A model generated the notes under the pieces. It saw nothing but the letters and a program-made list of their open reading frames with translations. It was not told the origin of the DNA and made no database searches. Of a stretch of 64,000 nt of DNA, positions 49,588 to 57,493 are shown in pieces. Source of the stretch: Halorubrum vacuolatum (lineage in GTDB: Archaea; Halobacteriota; Halobacteria; Halobacteriales; Haloferacaceae). A program made the translations under genes and the position numbers. The number at the start of each line of letters is the position of its first letter. Position 1 is the stretch's first letter. Location: positions 98,177 through 162,176 of the forward strand of contig NZ_FZNQ01000005.1 of NCBI RefSeq assembly GCF_900188065.1, in the 5' to 3' direction.

Positions 49588-50532
49588 TCAGTCGTCCGCG
49601 GGTGCCGGAGCCGTCGACGCCGAGAGCGACACCTCGGGGGCGTCGACGTTCAGTTCATCGAGTGCGGCCTGGGCGGCCCGCTTGCCCGAGACCAACATCG
49701 CCCCGAAGGTCGGACCCATCCGCGGGAGGCCGTGGGCGGTGGCGACCGCCATCCCGGTCGCGATGAGCCCGTCGTGGACGCGACCGGTGTGTTCGACGAC
49801 GGCATCCTCGCTTTCGGCGACCCACATCGAGTCGTGGCCCGGCGAGTCGTGTCCGGGCGCGCCGTACTCGTCCTCGCCCGTCGTGTCCATCCCCATGTGG
49901 TTCTCCTCCGCCTCGCGGATCCCGGCGGCGTCGAGGGCGCCGCGTTCGGCCAACTTCTTGAGCACGACCGCGTCGTGGCCGGTCGCGTCGATCACGAGGT
50001 CGGCCTCCACGGCGATGGGGTCGACGCAGGTGATCTCGCGCGGGAGCGCGTGGACGGGCGTCCAGTTCATCACGATCCCGCCGACGCGATGGTCCTCGCG
50101 GACGACGATGTCGGTGAACTCCGTCATGTTCTGAATGTGCACGCCGGCATCACAGGCGGCCTTGATAAGCCCCGAACAGGCGTGTGGCCCGGCGGCGGTG
50201 AACAGTCCCGGCGTGTCGGCGACGGGATCGTAGTCGACGCCGAGGTCATCGAGGATCTCCTGGGCGGGATCGCGAACCGTCACCACGTTCATGAGGAAGC
50301 CGCCGAGCCAGAAGCCGCCGCCGAGGTAGTTGTTCCGCTCGACGACCATGGTGTCCACGTCGCGCTCGGCGAGCTCCATCGCCGCCGTGAGCCCGGCTGG
50401 GCCGCCGCCGACGACGATGACCTCCGTATCGGCGAACTCCATGAACCCGTCCGTCCACTCCTGGCCGATCGCGCGGGTTACGGTCGATTCGTCCACGTCG
50501 CTGAAGCCGTCGAAGCCGGTCAACTCGGACAT
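49588..50532 (-). CDS. thi4: Thi4, thiamine thiazole synthase (Cys-type, suicide)
   Basis: 314 aa from the ATG at 50532; a TATA-like CTTAATAT lies about 28 nt upstream. FAD/NAD Rossmann motif [20 protein letters not shown] near 37-56, [14 protein letters not shown] near 71-84, and C-terminal [20 protein letters not shown]. Cys169 in [14 protein letters not shown] corresponds to the sulfur-donating cysteine of the yeast and Haloferax enzymes, which give up their own sulfur to make the thiazole from NAD and glycine and work once. This protein is therefore of the single-turnover type, not the His-type that uses free sulfide. Divergent from the L37Ae operon. Confidence 0.92.
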   Translation of the reverse strand: MSELTGFDGFSDVDESTVTRAIGQEWTDGFMEFADTEVIVVGGGPAGLTAAMELAERDVDTMVVERNNYLGGGFWLGGFLMNVVTVRDPAQEILDDLGVDYDPVADTPGLFTAAGPHACSGLIKAACDAGVHIQNMTEFTDIVVREDHRVGGIVMNWTPVHALPREITCVDPIAVEADLVIDATGHDAVVLKKLAERGALDAAGIREAEENHMGMDTTGEDEYGAPGHDSPGHDSMWVAESEDAVVEHTGRVHDGLIATGMAVATAHGLPRMGPTFGAMLVSGKRAAQAALDELNVDAPEVSLSASTAPAPADD

Positions 50533-50635
50533 ACAACTGAGTGATAACACTGGAGAATATTAAGTCGTCCGCTGTCGGATTCTCCGCCCCCGACTCGTAG
50601 CCTTTTTAGGCGTGCTGGGGGTAGAAGGGGACACT

Positions 50636-50902
50636 ATGGCTGACGAGAAGGCTCGAAGCACCGGCAGTGCGGGCCGATTTGGCGCCCGATACGGCCGCGT
50701 CGCACGAAAGCGGGTCAAAGAGATCGAAGCGGAGATGCGGAACGCGACCGTCGACGGCGACGACGTCAAGCGTGTCGGCACCGGCATCTGGGTCAACGAG
50801 GAGACGGGCGAGACGTTCACCGGCGGGGCCTACCGGCCCGAGACGCCGGGTGGACGCACCGTCCGCCGCTCCATCCGTGCCGCCCTCGCCGACGAGGAAT
50901 AA
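50636..50902 (+). CDS. rpl37ae: large ribosomal subunit protein L37Ae without zinc-finger cysteines
   Basis: 88 aa. The family framework is clear: [20 protein letters not shown] near 9-28, [20 protein letters not shown] near 44-63, and [16 protein letters not shown] near 67-82. The family normally carries two C-x2-C pairs bracketing the GTGIW segment. Here these positions read NATVDGDD and VNEETGE, and the protein has no cysteine at all. It should still fold onto 23S rRNA but cannot bind zinc in the usual way. It heads the rpoP-pcc1-pfdB cluster, with a TATA-like CCTTTTTAGG about 30 nt upstream. Confidence 0.9.
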   Translation: MADEKARSTGSAGRFGARYGRVARKRVKEIEAEMRNATVDGDDVKRVGTGIWVNEETGETFTGGAYRPETPGGRTVRRSIRAALADEE

Positions 50903-50906
50903 CGGA

Positions 50907-51041
50907 ATGAGCTACAAGTGCTCCCGCTGTAAGCGCGACGTCACCCTCGATGAGTACGGCGGCGTGCGCTGTCCGTACTGCGGCCACCGCGTCCTCCTGA
51001 AGGAGCGCGGCGGCGGGATCAAGGAAGTCGACGTCGAGTAA
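50907..51041 (+). CDS. rpoP: DNA-directed RNA polymerase subunit P
   Basis: 44 aa, [20 protein letters not shown] then [16 protein letters not shown]. Two CxxC pairs form the zinc ribbon of archaeal RpoP (eukaryotic Rpb12). It starts 4 bp after rpl37ae and is a small core subunit of RNA polymerase. The zinc ligands retained here contrast with their loss in the neighbour. Confidence 0.94.
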   Translation: MSYKCSRCKRDVTLDEYGGVRCPYCGHRVLLKERGGGIKEVDVE

Positions 51042-51104
51042 CACGTCATACGAGCGCTTGACCCGATCCCCCGTGGGTAACTTCCCGGCGTTCCTCGACA
51101 GCCC

Positions 51105-51410
51105 GTGAGCACCGATCCGTCCACCCGCGAGCACACCGCCGCCCTCCGATTTCGATATCCCGACGAGCCGCGGGCCCGCGTCGTCGGTGCGGCGCTCGCC
51201 CCTGAGGTCGGCGAGATCGACGACGATCGCTCGGCTGCGACGGTCGAACGCGACGGTCGCGATGTCGTCGTCCACGTCGGGGCCGACGACCTCGTCGCGC
51301 TTCGTGCCGGGATCAACAGCTGGTCACGGCTCGTGGCGGTCGCGGAGACGGTCGCCGAGGGCCCCGGGAACGGACACGCCGGGACCGGCTCCCGGAACGA
51401 CACACGTTAG
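51105..51410 (+). CDS. pcc1: KEOPS complex subunit Pcc1
   Basis: 101 aa, GTG start. Typical Pcc1 layout: [20 protein letters not shown] near 10-29, then [20 protein letters not shown] and [22 protein letters not shown] makes the t6A modification of tRNAs; Pcc1 is the dimerising subunit. It lies in the rpl37ae-rpoP-pcc1-pfdB order conserved in many archaea. Confidence 0.9.
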   Translation: MSTDPSTREHTAALRFRYPDEPRARVVGAALAPEVGEIDDDRSAATVERDGRDVVVHVGADDLVALRAGINSWSRLVAVAETVAEGPGNGHAGTGSRNDTR

Positions 51411-51504
51411 CGCCCTGCTCGCGCTCGCTGCGGTGAATTCCCGTGCCGTCGCTGTTCGACGGAGAAGTCGGGGGTTTTTCCCTCCGGGTCACCACCCTCA
51501 GTCC

Positions 51505-51900
51505 ATGCAAGGAAATCTACCGCCGGAAGCACAGGAGAAACTCGAAGACCTCCAGGACCTCCAGGAGACCGCACAGAAGGTCGCCCAACAGAAAGAACAG
51601 ACCCAGACCGCGCTCAACGAGTCGAAGACGGCCCTCGACGCCCTCGAGGACGTCGATGCGGATGCCGAGATGTATCGCGAGATCGGCGAGATCCTCGTCG
51701 CGACCGACTACGAGACCGCCTACGACGACTTGGAGAACAAGGTGAGCTCGCTCGAGATCCGCCTCGAACAGCTCACGAAACAGGAGGACCGCGTACAGGA
51801 GCAGTTCGAGAGCCTCCAGGGCGAGTTACAGCAGCTCCTCCAGGGCGGCGCGGGCGGCGGTGGCCCCATGGGACCGGGCGGTCCGGGCGCCGGCGCGTAG
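51505..51900 (+). CDS. pfdB: prefoldin subunit beta
   Basis: 131 aa with two long coiled-coil helices ([20 protein letters not shown] near 6-25; [20 protein letters not shown] near 73-92) around the beta-hairpin region [14 protein letters not shown], ending in a Gly/Pro-rich tail. Prefoldin hexamers hold unfolded proteins for the thermosome. The next gene starts immediately after its stop codon. Confidence 0.93.
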   Translation: MQGNLPPEAQEKLEDLQDLQETAQKVAQQKEQTQTALNESKTALDALEDVDADAEMYREIGEILVATDYETAYDDLENKVSSLEIRLEQLTKQEDRVQEQFESLQGELQQLLQGGAGGGGPMGPGGPGAGA

Positions 51901-52194
51901 ATGCCGGAGCCGAGCGACGAGGAGGTCGTGCAAACCGCCGCGGAGGCGGCCGAGGGTGTCGTCTTCTCGCACTACGCGGGCTCCACGGTCACCGATCTGG
52001 ACGTGACGGTGACGTTCGAGGACGGCGTGCTCGACGTGGACGTCTATCTCAACGTCCCCGAGACGGACGATCCCGAGACCGACCGACCGGAGGACGACCC
52101 GGAGAGCGACCGACCGGATCCCGATGCGGTCGCCCAGGAGGCGGTCGAGGCGGCCGGCGAGGCCGTCGACGCGCTGTTCGGGGTCGAGTCCTGA
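51901..52194 (+). CDS. DUF3194 family protein
   Basis: 97 aa, directly abutting pfdB. Small alpha/beta protein: [20 protein letters not shown] near 5-24, [19 protein letters not shown], then an acidic Asp-Pro insertion with a short repeat ([14 protein letters not shown]) and a C-terminal helix. DUF3194 genes regularly follow pfdB in archaea; function unknown. Confidence 0.88.
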   Translation: MPEPSDEEVVQTAAEAAEGVVFSHYAGSTVTDLDVTVTFEDGVLDVDVYLNVPETDDPETDRPEDDPESDRPDPDAVAQEAVEAAGEAVDALFGVES

Positions 52195-52243
52195 ACCTGC
52201 CCGCCGGAACGTTCATTTTCCGCGTCGACGACGTTCGTTCAGG

Positions 52244-52681
52244 ATGTACGATGAGATTCTGCTCCCCACCGACGGGAGCGCCGGGATCACCGAAGCGATC
52301 GATCAGGCGTGTCTCCTCGCCGACCTCGCCGACGCGCGGATCCACGCGCTCTTCGTCGTCGACGAGGGCATCGCCGGCGCGGGCGAGTGGGACATGGTCG
52401 TGGAACGCGAGGAGGGCCGCGGCGAGGCGGCGGTGGAGACGGTGGAGGCGGCGGCCAGCGAGCACGATGTCGCGGTGGAAAAGCACCTCCGTCGCGGCCG
52501 TCCATACGAGGAGATCCTCGCGGCCGCCGACGCCTACGACGCCGACCTGATCGTGATGGGAACCCACGGTCGGACGGGGATCGGCCGGTTTCTAACGGCC
52601 GGCTCCGTCGCCGAGCGCGTGGTTCGTTACAGCGAGTGCCCGGTGCTCACCGCACGGACGTACGAGGACGACGGCGCGTAG
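52244..52681 (+). CDS. universal stress protein (UspA family)
   Basis: 145 aa from [20 protein letters not shown]. The ATP-binding signature G-x2-G-x9-G-S appears as [20 protein letters not shown] near 108-127, followed by [10 protein letters not shown]. It should bind ATP. It follows the L37Ae/RpoP cluster after 49 bp, so it may be cotranscribed. Confidence 0.9.
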   Translation: MYDEILLPTDGSAGITEAIDQACLLADLADARIHALFVVDEGIAGAGEWDMVVEREEGRGEAAVETVEAAASEHDVAVEKHLRRGRPYEEILAAADAYDADLIVMGTHGRTGIGRFLTAGSVAERVVRYSECPVLTARTYEDDGA

Positions 52682-52793
52682 TTCCGACGCGGACGTACCG
52701 AGTAGATCATCAGCAATCAATCTCCCACATTCAACTTACTTTTTGAAGCCGTGCAAGCGACGGCGTGCGAATCCATCACGGTCTGTTCCGGCT

Positions 52794-53436
52794 CAGACCG
52801 ACACATCGAAGGCGACCGCCACGGCTTCTTCCTCGCCGAATTGATTGGCAAAGACGAACCGATACCGATCCGACTGTAGCTCCGGACAGACCCGAGTGCT
52901 ATCGGGAAAGAAACTTTCCGCCTCGATCCCCGCTTCGGTCAGTTCGATCTCCCACTGTCACGCCTCCTCGGGGTCGTGATCGGTGCCGTCGTCAGGGAAC
53001 GCACGTGGCTCCTCAGGCACCGTCTCACCGCGTACGTCCTGCCAGCCATCCTCGGTATAGATCTCGAAATTGAACCAGCGGTACTCGGTGATCTCCTCGG
53101 GGGCGCTCCCGATGTTCGTCAATGTAAGGTCTATCCTGTCTCCGTATTCGTAGGCCGTCTCGGCAACCCGGAGGGCGAGAATCTCGGCGTCACCCCAGTA
53201 CACGTCGTCTGGCTCGTACTTTGCTTTCAATCGACGAACTCGCCCTCCGCACACTGGAGCGGCTCGGGTACCGATTCTGGATCGTCGGCGGGACAGATCG
53301 CCCCCTCGAGTCCGTCGTTCGTTGCCGTCTCGAGACAGGTCATCGGGGCATCTTCCGAGGTCTCATCATCCAGACACCCCGCCGTGAGTGTAATACCCGA
53401 TCCAGCAAGAGTGGCCACCAGGTCGCGACGATGCAT
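52794..53436 (-). pseudogene. broken Tat lipoprotein gene
   Basis: Reading left from the ATG at 53436, the protein starts MHRRDLVATLAGSGITLTAGCLDD, a Tat lipobox. The frame ends at 53227 (EGEFVD stop), but an adjacent frame continues at the same place with KAKYEPDDVYWGDAEILALR and LTNIGSAPEEITEYRWFNFE as far as DPEEA at 52958. There an in-frame TGA interrupts it, and the same frame continues QWEIELTEAGIEAESFFPDS to DVSV and a stop at 52794. One frameshift (about 53225-53235) and one nonsense codon thus disable a roughly 210-residue lipoprotein with a beta-sandwich-like body. A sequencing error could explain the frameshift but not both. Confidence 0.75.
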
Positions 53437-53578
53437 TCGTGGATATGAGTGGTCATCTGTACGCAAAATGTGTTTTCATGAGTCAAAGACGCAGTTGATT
53501 CACGGGCCAAAATCTGCCAATCAGAGTTGATCCTATGTTCACAGAAAGCATTTAGCGGCCCAATTGATCGAATGAATT

Positions 53579-54310
53579 ATGAACCGTCGAACTTTCCTTG
53601 CCAGCGCAGGGGGACTCGGTGCCTGCGCGGGTCTTGCCGGCTGCTTGGAAAGGGATCTATCCACTACCCCACTGCAGGGACCGGAGTCGTTCGATCGATG
53701 TCCGCGGTGGAATATCCGAATCGACAATCTTCCAAATGCCGCCAAGAATGAGGTTGAGACCGCTCTTGAGGAGGGGTATTACGAGGCATCACCGCCACTT
53801 TACCTTCCGAACGTCCTTGATCCACAGAGTTCCTATCTCATCACGACTGACCCTCTGACCTATTACCGGGCACAGATCGACCAAGACCGTGATCCCGTAC
53901 GACTTACTGTTGATCGCACGGTTCCGACAAAAGGCAACCACGGGCTAACGATCGAAAACAACACCGACGACCCGCTGGATTTTGCATTACTGATTGACTT
54001 CGTCGAACCAGCGGTATCGTACGCCGAGGTTGAGACGCCTCAGCAGGTACTCAGCGAAGCGTTCTCCCTTGATCCCGGAACGAGTGTAGAAACGAGCGCA
54101 TATGAGAAATTATATGGCAGGTACGAACTGACCGTTGTGGCAGACGAATATACCGAAACAATCACATATAGAGAAACGCCGACAAATTCCGGTTCAATAA
54201 CTGGAATCCAGTTCCATATGGACGATGACCAGCTTTCGATAAGGGCCTCTGAACCGCCGGTGCGAGACGATATTTACTGTCCCGACTATTGGTACGGCGA
54301 TCGATCGTAG
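53579..54310 (+). CDS. Tat-exported lipoprotein of unknown function
   Basis: 243 aa. Twin-arginine start MNRRTFLASAGGLGACAGLAGCLE with lipobox LAGC (Cys22), so it is exported folded and attached to lipid. The body has a central segment HGLTIENNTDDPLDFALLID near 121-140 and VETSAYEKLYGRYELTVVAD near 178-197, resembling a beta-sandwich. No domain is recognised. Lower GC than the housekeeping genes; next to a broken lipoprotein gene. Confidence 0.72.
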   Translation: MNRRTFLASAGGLGACAGLAGCLERDLSTTPLQGPESFDRCPRWNIRIDNLPNAAKNEVETALEEGYYEASPPLYLPNVLDPQSSYLITTDPLTYYRAQIDQDRDPVRLTVDRTVPTKGNHGLTIENNTDDPLDFALLIDFVEPAVSYAEVETPQQVLSEAFSLDPGTSVETSAYEKLYGRYELTVVADEYTETITYRETPTNSGSITGIQFHMDDDQLSIRASEPPVRDDIYCPDYWYGDRS

Positions 54311-54450
54311 TTTGTTCTGATGTCGCCACGACCGTTGAGGCGGTCCGATAAGGTGTAGAAATCACGTAGAAAAACATAATAATTGACATTTTTCGCTTTA
54401 GCTACAGTAGTATGCAATTACTGATGCTTGTTTGCTACATTCAGCCGCTA

Positions 54451-54500
54451 TATTCAGCACGACGCGAGAGACCTGTCACCGCTTGCGGATTTCAACAGAG
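54451..54500 (-). repeat. 50-bp shared element, copy B
   Basis: Inverted relative to copy A at 12471-12520 and of the same length; the first 23 bases (54451-54473) are an exact reverse complement of 12498-12520 and the far end is CAACAGAG. It lies 8 bp after the stop of the acyl-CoA dehydrogenase gene (whose 3' end is at 54508) on that gene's reading strand. Confidence 0.6.
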
Positions 54501-54507
54501 CTGAGAG

Positions 54508-55653
54508 CTATTCATCGAGCAACTGCTGGGCGATCGTGTTGCGTAACACCTCGCTCGTCCCCTCGTAGATCTCCGAGAGCTTCGCGTCGCGGTAGAACCG
54601 CTCGGCGGGGAAGTCCTTCGTATAGCCGTAGCCGCCGTGGATCTGTATCCCCTCGTTTGCGACCTCACGGGAGATCTCCGAGGCGTACAGCTTCGCCTGG
54701 GCGGCCTCCTTGATGAACGGCTCGTCGCGCTCCTTTAGATCGGCCGCCTTGTGCATCAACAGCGTCGCCGCCTGGATCTTCGTGTCCATGTCCGCGAGCT
54801 TGTGGCTGATGGCTTGGAAATCGCTTATCGGCCCGCCGAACTGCTCGCGCTCGGTGGCGTAGGTCCGGGCGGCCTCGAAGGCGGCGCGGGCGATGCCGAC
54901 CGAGCGCGCCGCGATGGTGATCCGCCCGCCGTTGAGCGTTTTCAACGCCTGTACGAACCCCTCGCCCTCCTCGCCGAGCAACCGGTCCGACGGCAGCCGG
55001 AGGTCGTCGAATCGAAGTTCGGCGGTCGGACAGCCCTTGTCCCCGAGTTTCTTCTCCGTTCCCTCGACGACGAAGCCGTCGTCCTCGCCCGGACGGACGA
55101 TGAACGCGGAGATCCCGCGGTGGCCGGCCGCCGTGTCCGTCTTCGCGAAGACGATCACGGTGTCCGCGACCGAGCCGTTCGAGGTCCAGAGCTTCCCGCC
55201 CGAGAGCACGTAGCCGTCCCCGTCGGGCTCGGCGGTCGTCGTCATCGCGGCGACGTCCGAACCCGCACCCGCCTCCGAGAGCGCGAACGCCCCGATGTCC
55301 TCACCCCGGTTGAGCGGCGAGAGGTACGTCTCACGCTGTGTCTCATCGCCAAAGGCGTACACCATGTTGCCCGCGAGCGACGTGTGGGCGGCGACGACGG
55401 TTCCGAGCCCGCCCGATCCGCGGGAGATCTCCGCGAGACAGGCCGCATAGGCGTGGTAATCGAGCCCCGCGCCGCCGTATTCCTCCGGAAACGGCATCCC
55501 CATGAGGCCGAGGTCGGCCATCTCCGCGATCAGGTCCGCGGGAAACTCGTCGGTCTCGTCGATCGCCGCGGCGCGGGGGACGACCTCCTCGTCGACGAAG
55601 TCGGCGACGACGTCACGCATCTGCCGCTGTTCCGCCGTGAGCGTGAACTCCAT
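54508..55653 (-). CDS. acyl-CoA dehydrogenase
   Basis: 381 aa, standard length. FAD-binding signature FALSEAGAGSDVAAMTTTAE near 122-141, WTSNGSVADTVIVFAKTDTA near 158-177, the C-terminal signature QIHGGYGYTKDFPAERFYRD near 345-364, and the catalytic Glu in SEIYEGTSEVLRN. It oxidises the alpha-beta bond of an acyl-CoA and passes electrons to ETF; the etfBA pair at the left of this window could serve it. Chain-length specificity cannot be read. Confidence 0.92.
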   Translation of the reverse strand: MEFTLTAEQRQMRDVVADFVDEEVVPRAAAIDETDEFPADLIAEMADLGLMGMPFPEEYGGAGLDYHAYAACLAEISRGSGGLGTVVAAHTSLAGNMVYAFGDETQRETYLSPLNRGEDIGAFALSEAGAGSDVAAMTTTAEPDGDGYVLSGGKLWTSNGSVADTVIVFAKTDTAAGHRGISAFIVRPGEDDGFVVEGTEKKLGDKGCPTAELRFDDLRLPSDRLLGEEGEGFVQALKTLNGGRITIAARSVGIARAAFEAARTYATEREQFGGPISDFQAISHKLADMDTKIQAATLLMHKAADLKERDEPFIKEAAQAKLYASEISREVANEGIQIHGGYGYTKDFPAERFYRDAKLSEIYEGTSEVLRNTIAQQLLDE

Positions 55654-55840
55654 GGCTGGGGGTTCATCCCGTCGCCCTTATCGATTTCTACACGATCGAC
55701 CACGCACGTGTCGTTTCTGTTCCGACGTAACGTTGCAGTCCGTCGATTTTCCACGAATGGCCGCGTTCCCGACGCATGAACGGGGCGTGGCGGTTCCACG
55801 AGGCTTTTTTATCCGCCATGCCGTACGTATCGATAATCGA

Positions 55841-56911
55841 ATGAGCGGACGAGCACACGCTTCCATCGAGCCCGACCTCGCGTGGTGTCACGAGGCGGTC
55901 CAGGGGGTCTCCCGGACCTTCGCGTTGACCGTCGACGTGTTGGATGAGCCGATGGCCTCGCAGATCTGTTTGGGATATCTCCTCTGTCGCATCGCCGACA
56001 CGGTCGAGGACGCCGGTCACATCCCTCCCGACGCACAGACGGACCTCCTCCGGACGTATCAACGCGCGATCGACCCGGAGGCCGACGTCGACATCCACGA
56101 GTTCCGGGCGGCCGTCGACGAGTGGCTTCCCGACCCCGCCGATCGAAACGACGACTGGCGTGTGGTCGCCGAGTCGCCGACGGTCATCGCGACCTTCGAG
56201 GACGAACTCGCCGCCGACGCCCGGGGGGCGATCGTCCCGCCGGTCGTCGAGATGGTCGACGGGATGGCGATGTTCGTCGACCGGCACGCCGAGGAGGGTG
56301 GCCTGCGGATCGACGACCGCGACGAGCTCGAACAGTACTGTTACTACGCGGCCGGCACGGTCGGCAACCTCATCACCAACCTGCTCACACGCGGGGACCT
56401 CGCCGAGGAGCGCGCCGAGCGCCTGCGTGCGACCGCCGAGGAGTTCGGGCTCCTCCTCCAGCTCGTCAACGTCTCGAAGGACGTCTACGACGATTACACG
56501 GAGGAGAACAACGTCTACCTGCCCGCCGAGTGGCTGGCGGCCGAGGGCGTCGATCAGGAGGAACTCATCGCGCCCGAAAACCGCGAGTCCTCCGCCCGCG
56601 TCGTCGGCCGGACCGCCGAACACGCCCGCTCGTTTCTCGACGACGCACAGGCGTATCTGGAGACGATGCCGCTTTCGAACGGCAACACGATGGAGGCGTG
56701 GTCGGTGCCGTATCTGCTCGCGGTCGGGACGCTTCGCGAGCTCCGGTCCCGCCCCGAGGACGCGCTCACCGAGGCGGGCGTGAAGATCTCCAGACAGGAG
56801 GTCTTCGCCGTGATGTCCGTCGCCGGCGACGCGGGTCGGGACTCGCTCGCCGAGCTCCGCGAGGTCATCTCGCGGACGCCGTTTCATCGGGCCGTCGAGC
56901 CGGCGGACTGA
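55841..56911 (+). CDS. squalene synthase (squalene/phytoene synthase family)
   Basis: 356 aa from the ATG at 55841, with GGCTTTTTTATCC about 30 nt upstream. Two Asp-rich motifs are visible: LCRIADTVEDA near 45-55 and LVNVSKDVYDDYTEENNVYL near 210-229; between them YCYYAAGTVGNLITNLL. The DTVED form and the NVYLP end favour squalene synthase over phytoene synthase. It joins two farnesyl diphosphates head to head, giving squalene for membrane neutral lipids. No redox partner gene is adjacent. Confidence 0.85.
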   Translation: MSGRAHASIEPDLAWCHEAVQGVSRTFALTVDVLDEPMASQICLGYLLCRIADTVEDAGHIPPDAQTDLLRTYQRAIDPEADVDIHEFRAAVDEWLPDPADRNDDWRVVAESPTVIATFEDELAADARGAIVPPVVEMVDGMAMFVDRHAEEGGLRIDDRDELEQYCYYAAGTVGNLITNLLTRGDLAEERAERLRATAEEFGLLLQLVNVSKDVYDDYTEENNVYLPAEWLAAEGVDQEELIAPENRESSARVVGRTAEHARSFLDDAQAYLETMPLSNGNTMEAWSVPYLLAVGTLRELRSRPEDALTEAGVKISRQEVFAVMSVAGDAGRDSLAELREVISRTPFHRAVEPAD

Positions 56912-56996
56912 CGCCGGTCGTCGGCTCGATCCCGTCGAGTGGCCAGCCACGCACCGATCGTCCAACGTTTATACGTGACCCGGACAAACGCCGCGT

Positions 56997-57032
56997 ATGA
57001 CTCTCGGAGCTTCGATGGAGGGTGGTCGATGA
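56997..57032 (+). CDS. 11-codon upstream reading frame, probably leaderless
   Basis: ATG ACT ... CGA TGA encodes MTLGASMEGGR. The TATA-like GTTTATAC at 56968-56975 is about 26 nt upstream, so the message should begin at this ATG. The frame contains GGAGGG (57017-57022), about 7 nt before the next gene, and its stop overlaps that gene's ATG as ATGA (57029-57032). This looks like a short translated leader that brings ribosomes to the bPH2 gene. Confidence 0.4.
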   Translation: MTLGASMEGGR

Positions 57033-57493
57033 CGACACAGCGTCTCCACCCGCGTGTGCGGATCGTGTGGGTGGTCCGGGCGATCGTCTTCGCCGGGCTG
57101 TTCACCCTCCCGTTCGTCGCCGGCTTCTATCTCGGCTATCTGCCCGAATGGGCCCCGACGGTCGCCGGCGGCGTCCTCCTCGTGATCGGCGTCGTCCACG
57201 CGCTGTTGCGGTATCGTCGCTGGAGCTATGAGATCCGCGAGGACGAACTCTACCTCGACCGGGGCGTGATCACCCAGGTCCGCACGACCGTCCCGCTCGT
57301 CCGAATACAGCACGTCGACTCGCGCCGCGGGCCAATAGAGCGGGCCGTCGGGCTCGCCTCCTGTGTCGTTTACACCGCGGGGTCCCGCGGTGCGGACGTT
57401 CGGATCCCGGGTTTGACGCCCGACGGCGCAAACGACCTCCGTGGGGAGTTGAAACGGCTGGCGATCCGTGCGGACGGGGAGGACGCGGTGTGA
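57029..57493 (+). CDS. bPH2-domain membrane protein (YdbS-like)
   Basis: 154 aa from MTTQRLHPRVRIVWVVRAIV. Two hydrophobic helices at about 12-34 and 40-58 are followed by a bacterial PH domain: YRRWSYEIREDELYLDRGVI near 64-83, then VPLVRIQHVDSRRGPIERAV and CVVYTAGSRGADVRIPG. The stop overlaps the next gene's GTG. YdbS/YdbT pairs occur widely; function unknown, probably in the membrane. Confidence 0.87.
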   Translation: MTTQRLHPRVRIVWVVRAIVFAGLFTLPFVAGFYLGYLPEWAPTVAGGVLLVIGVVHALLRYRRWSYEIREDELYLDRGVITQVRTTVPLVRIQHVDSRRGPIERAVGLASCVVYTAGSRGADVRIPGLTPDGANDLRGELKRLAIRADGEDAV

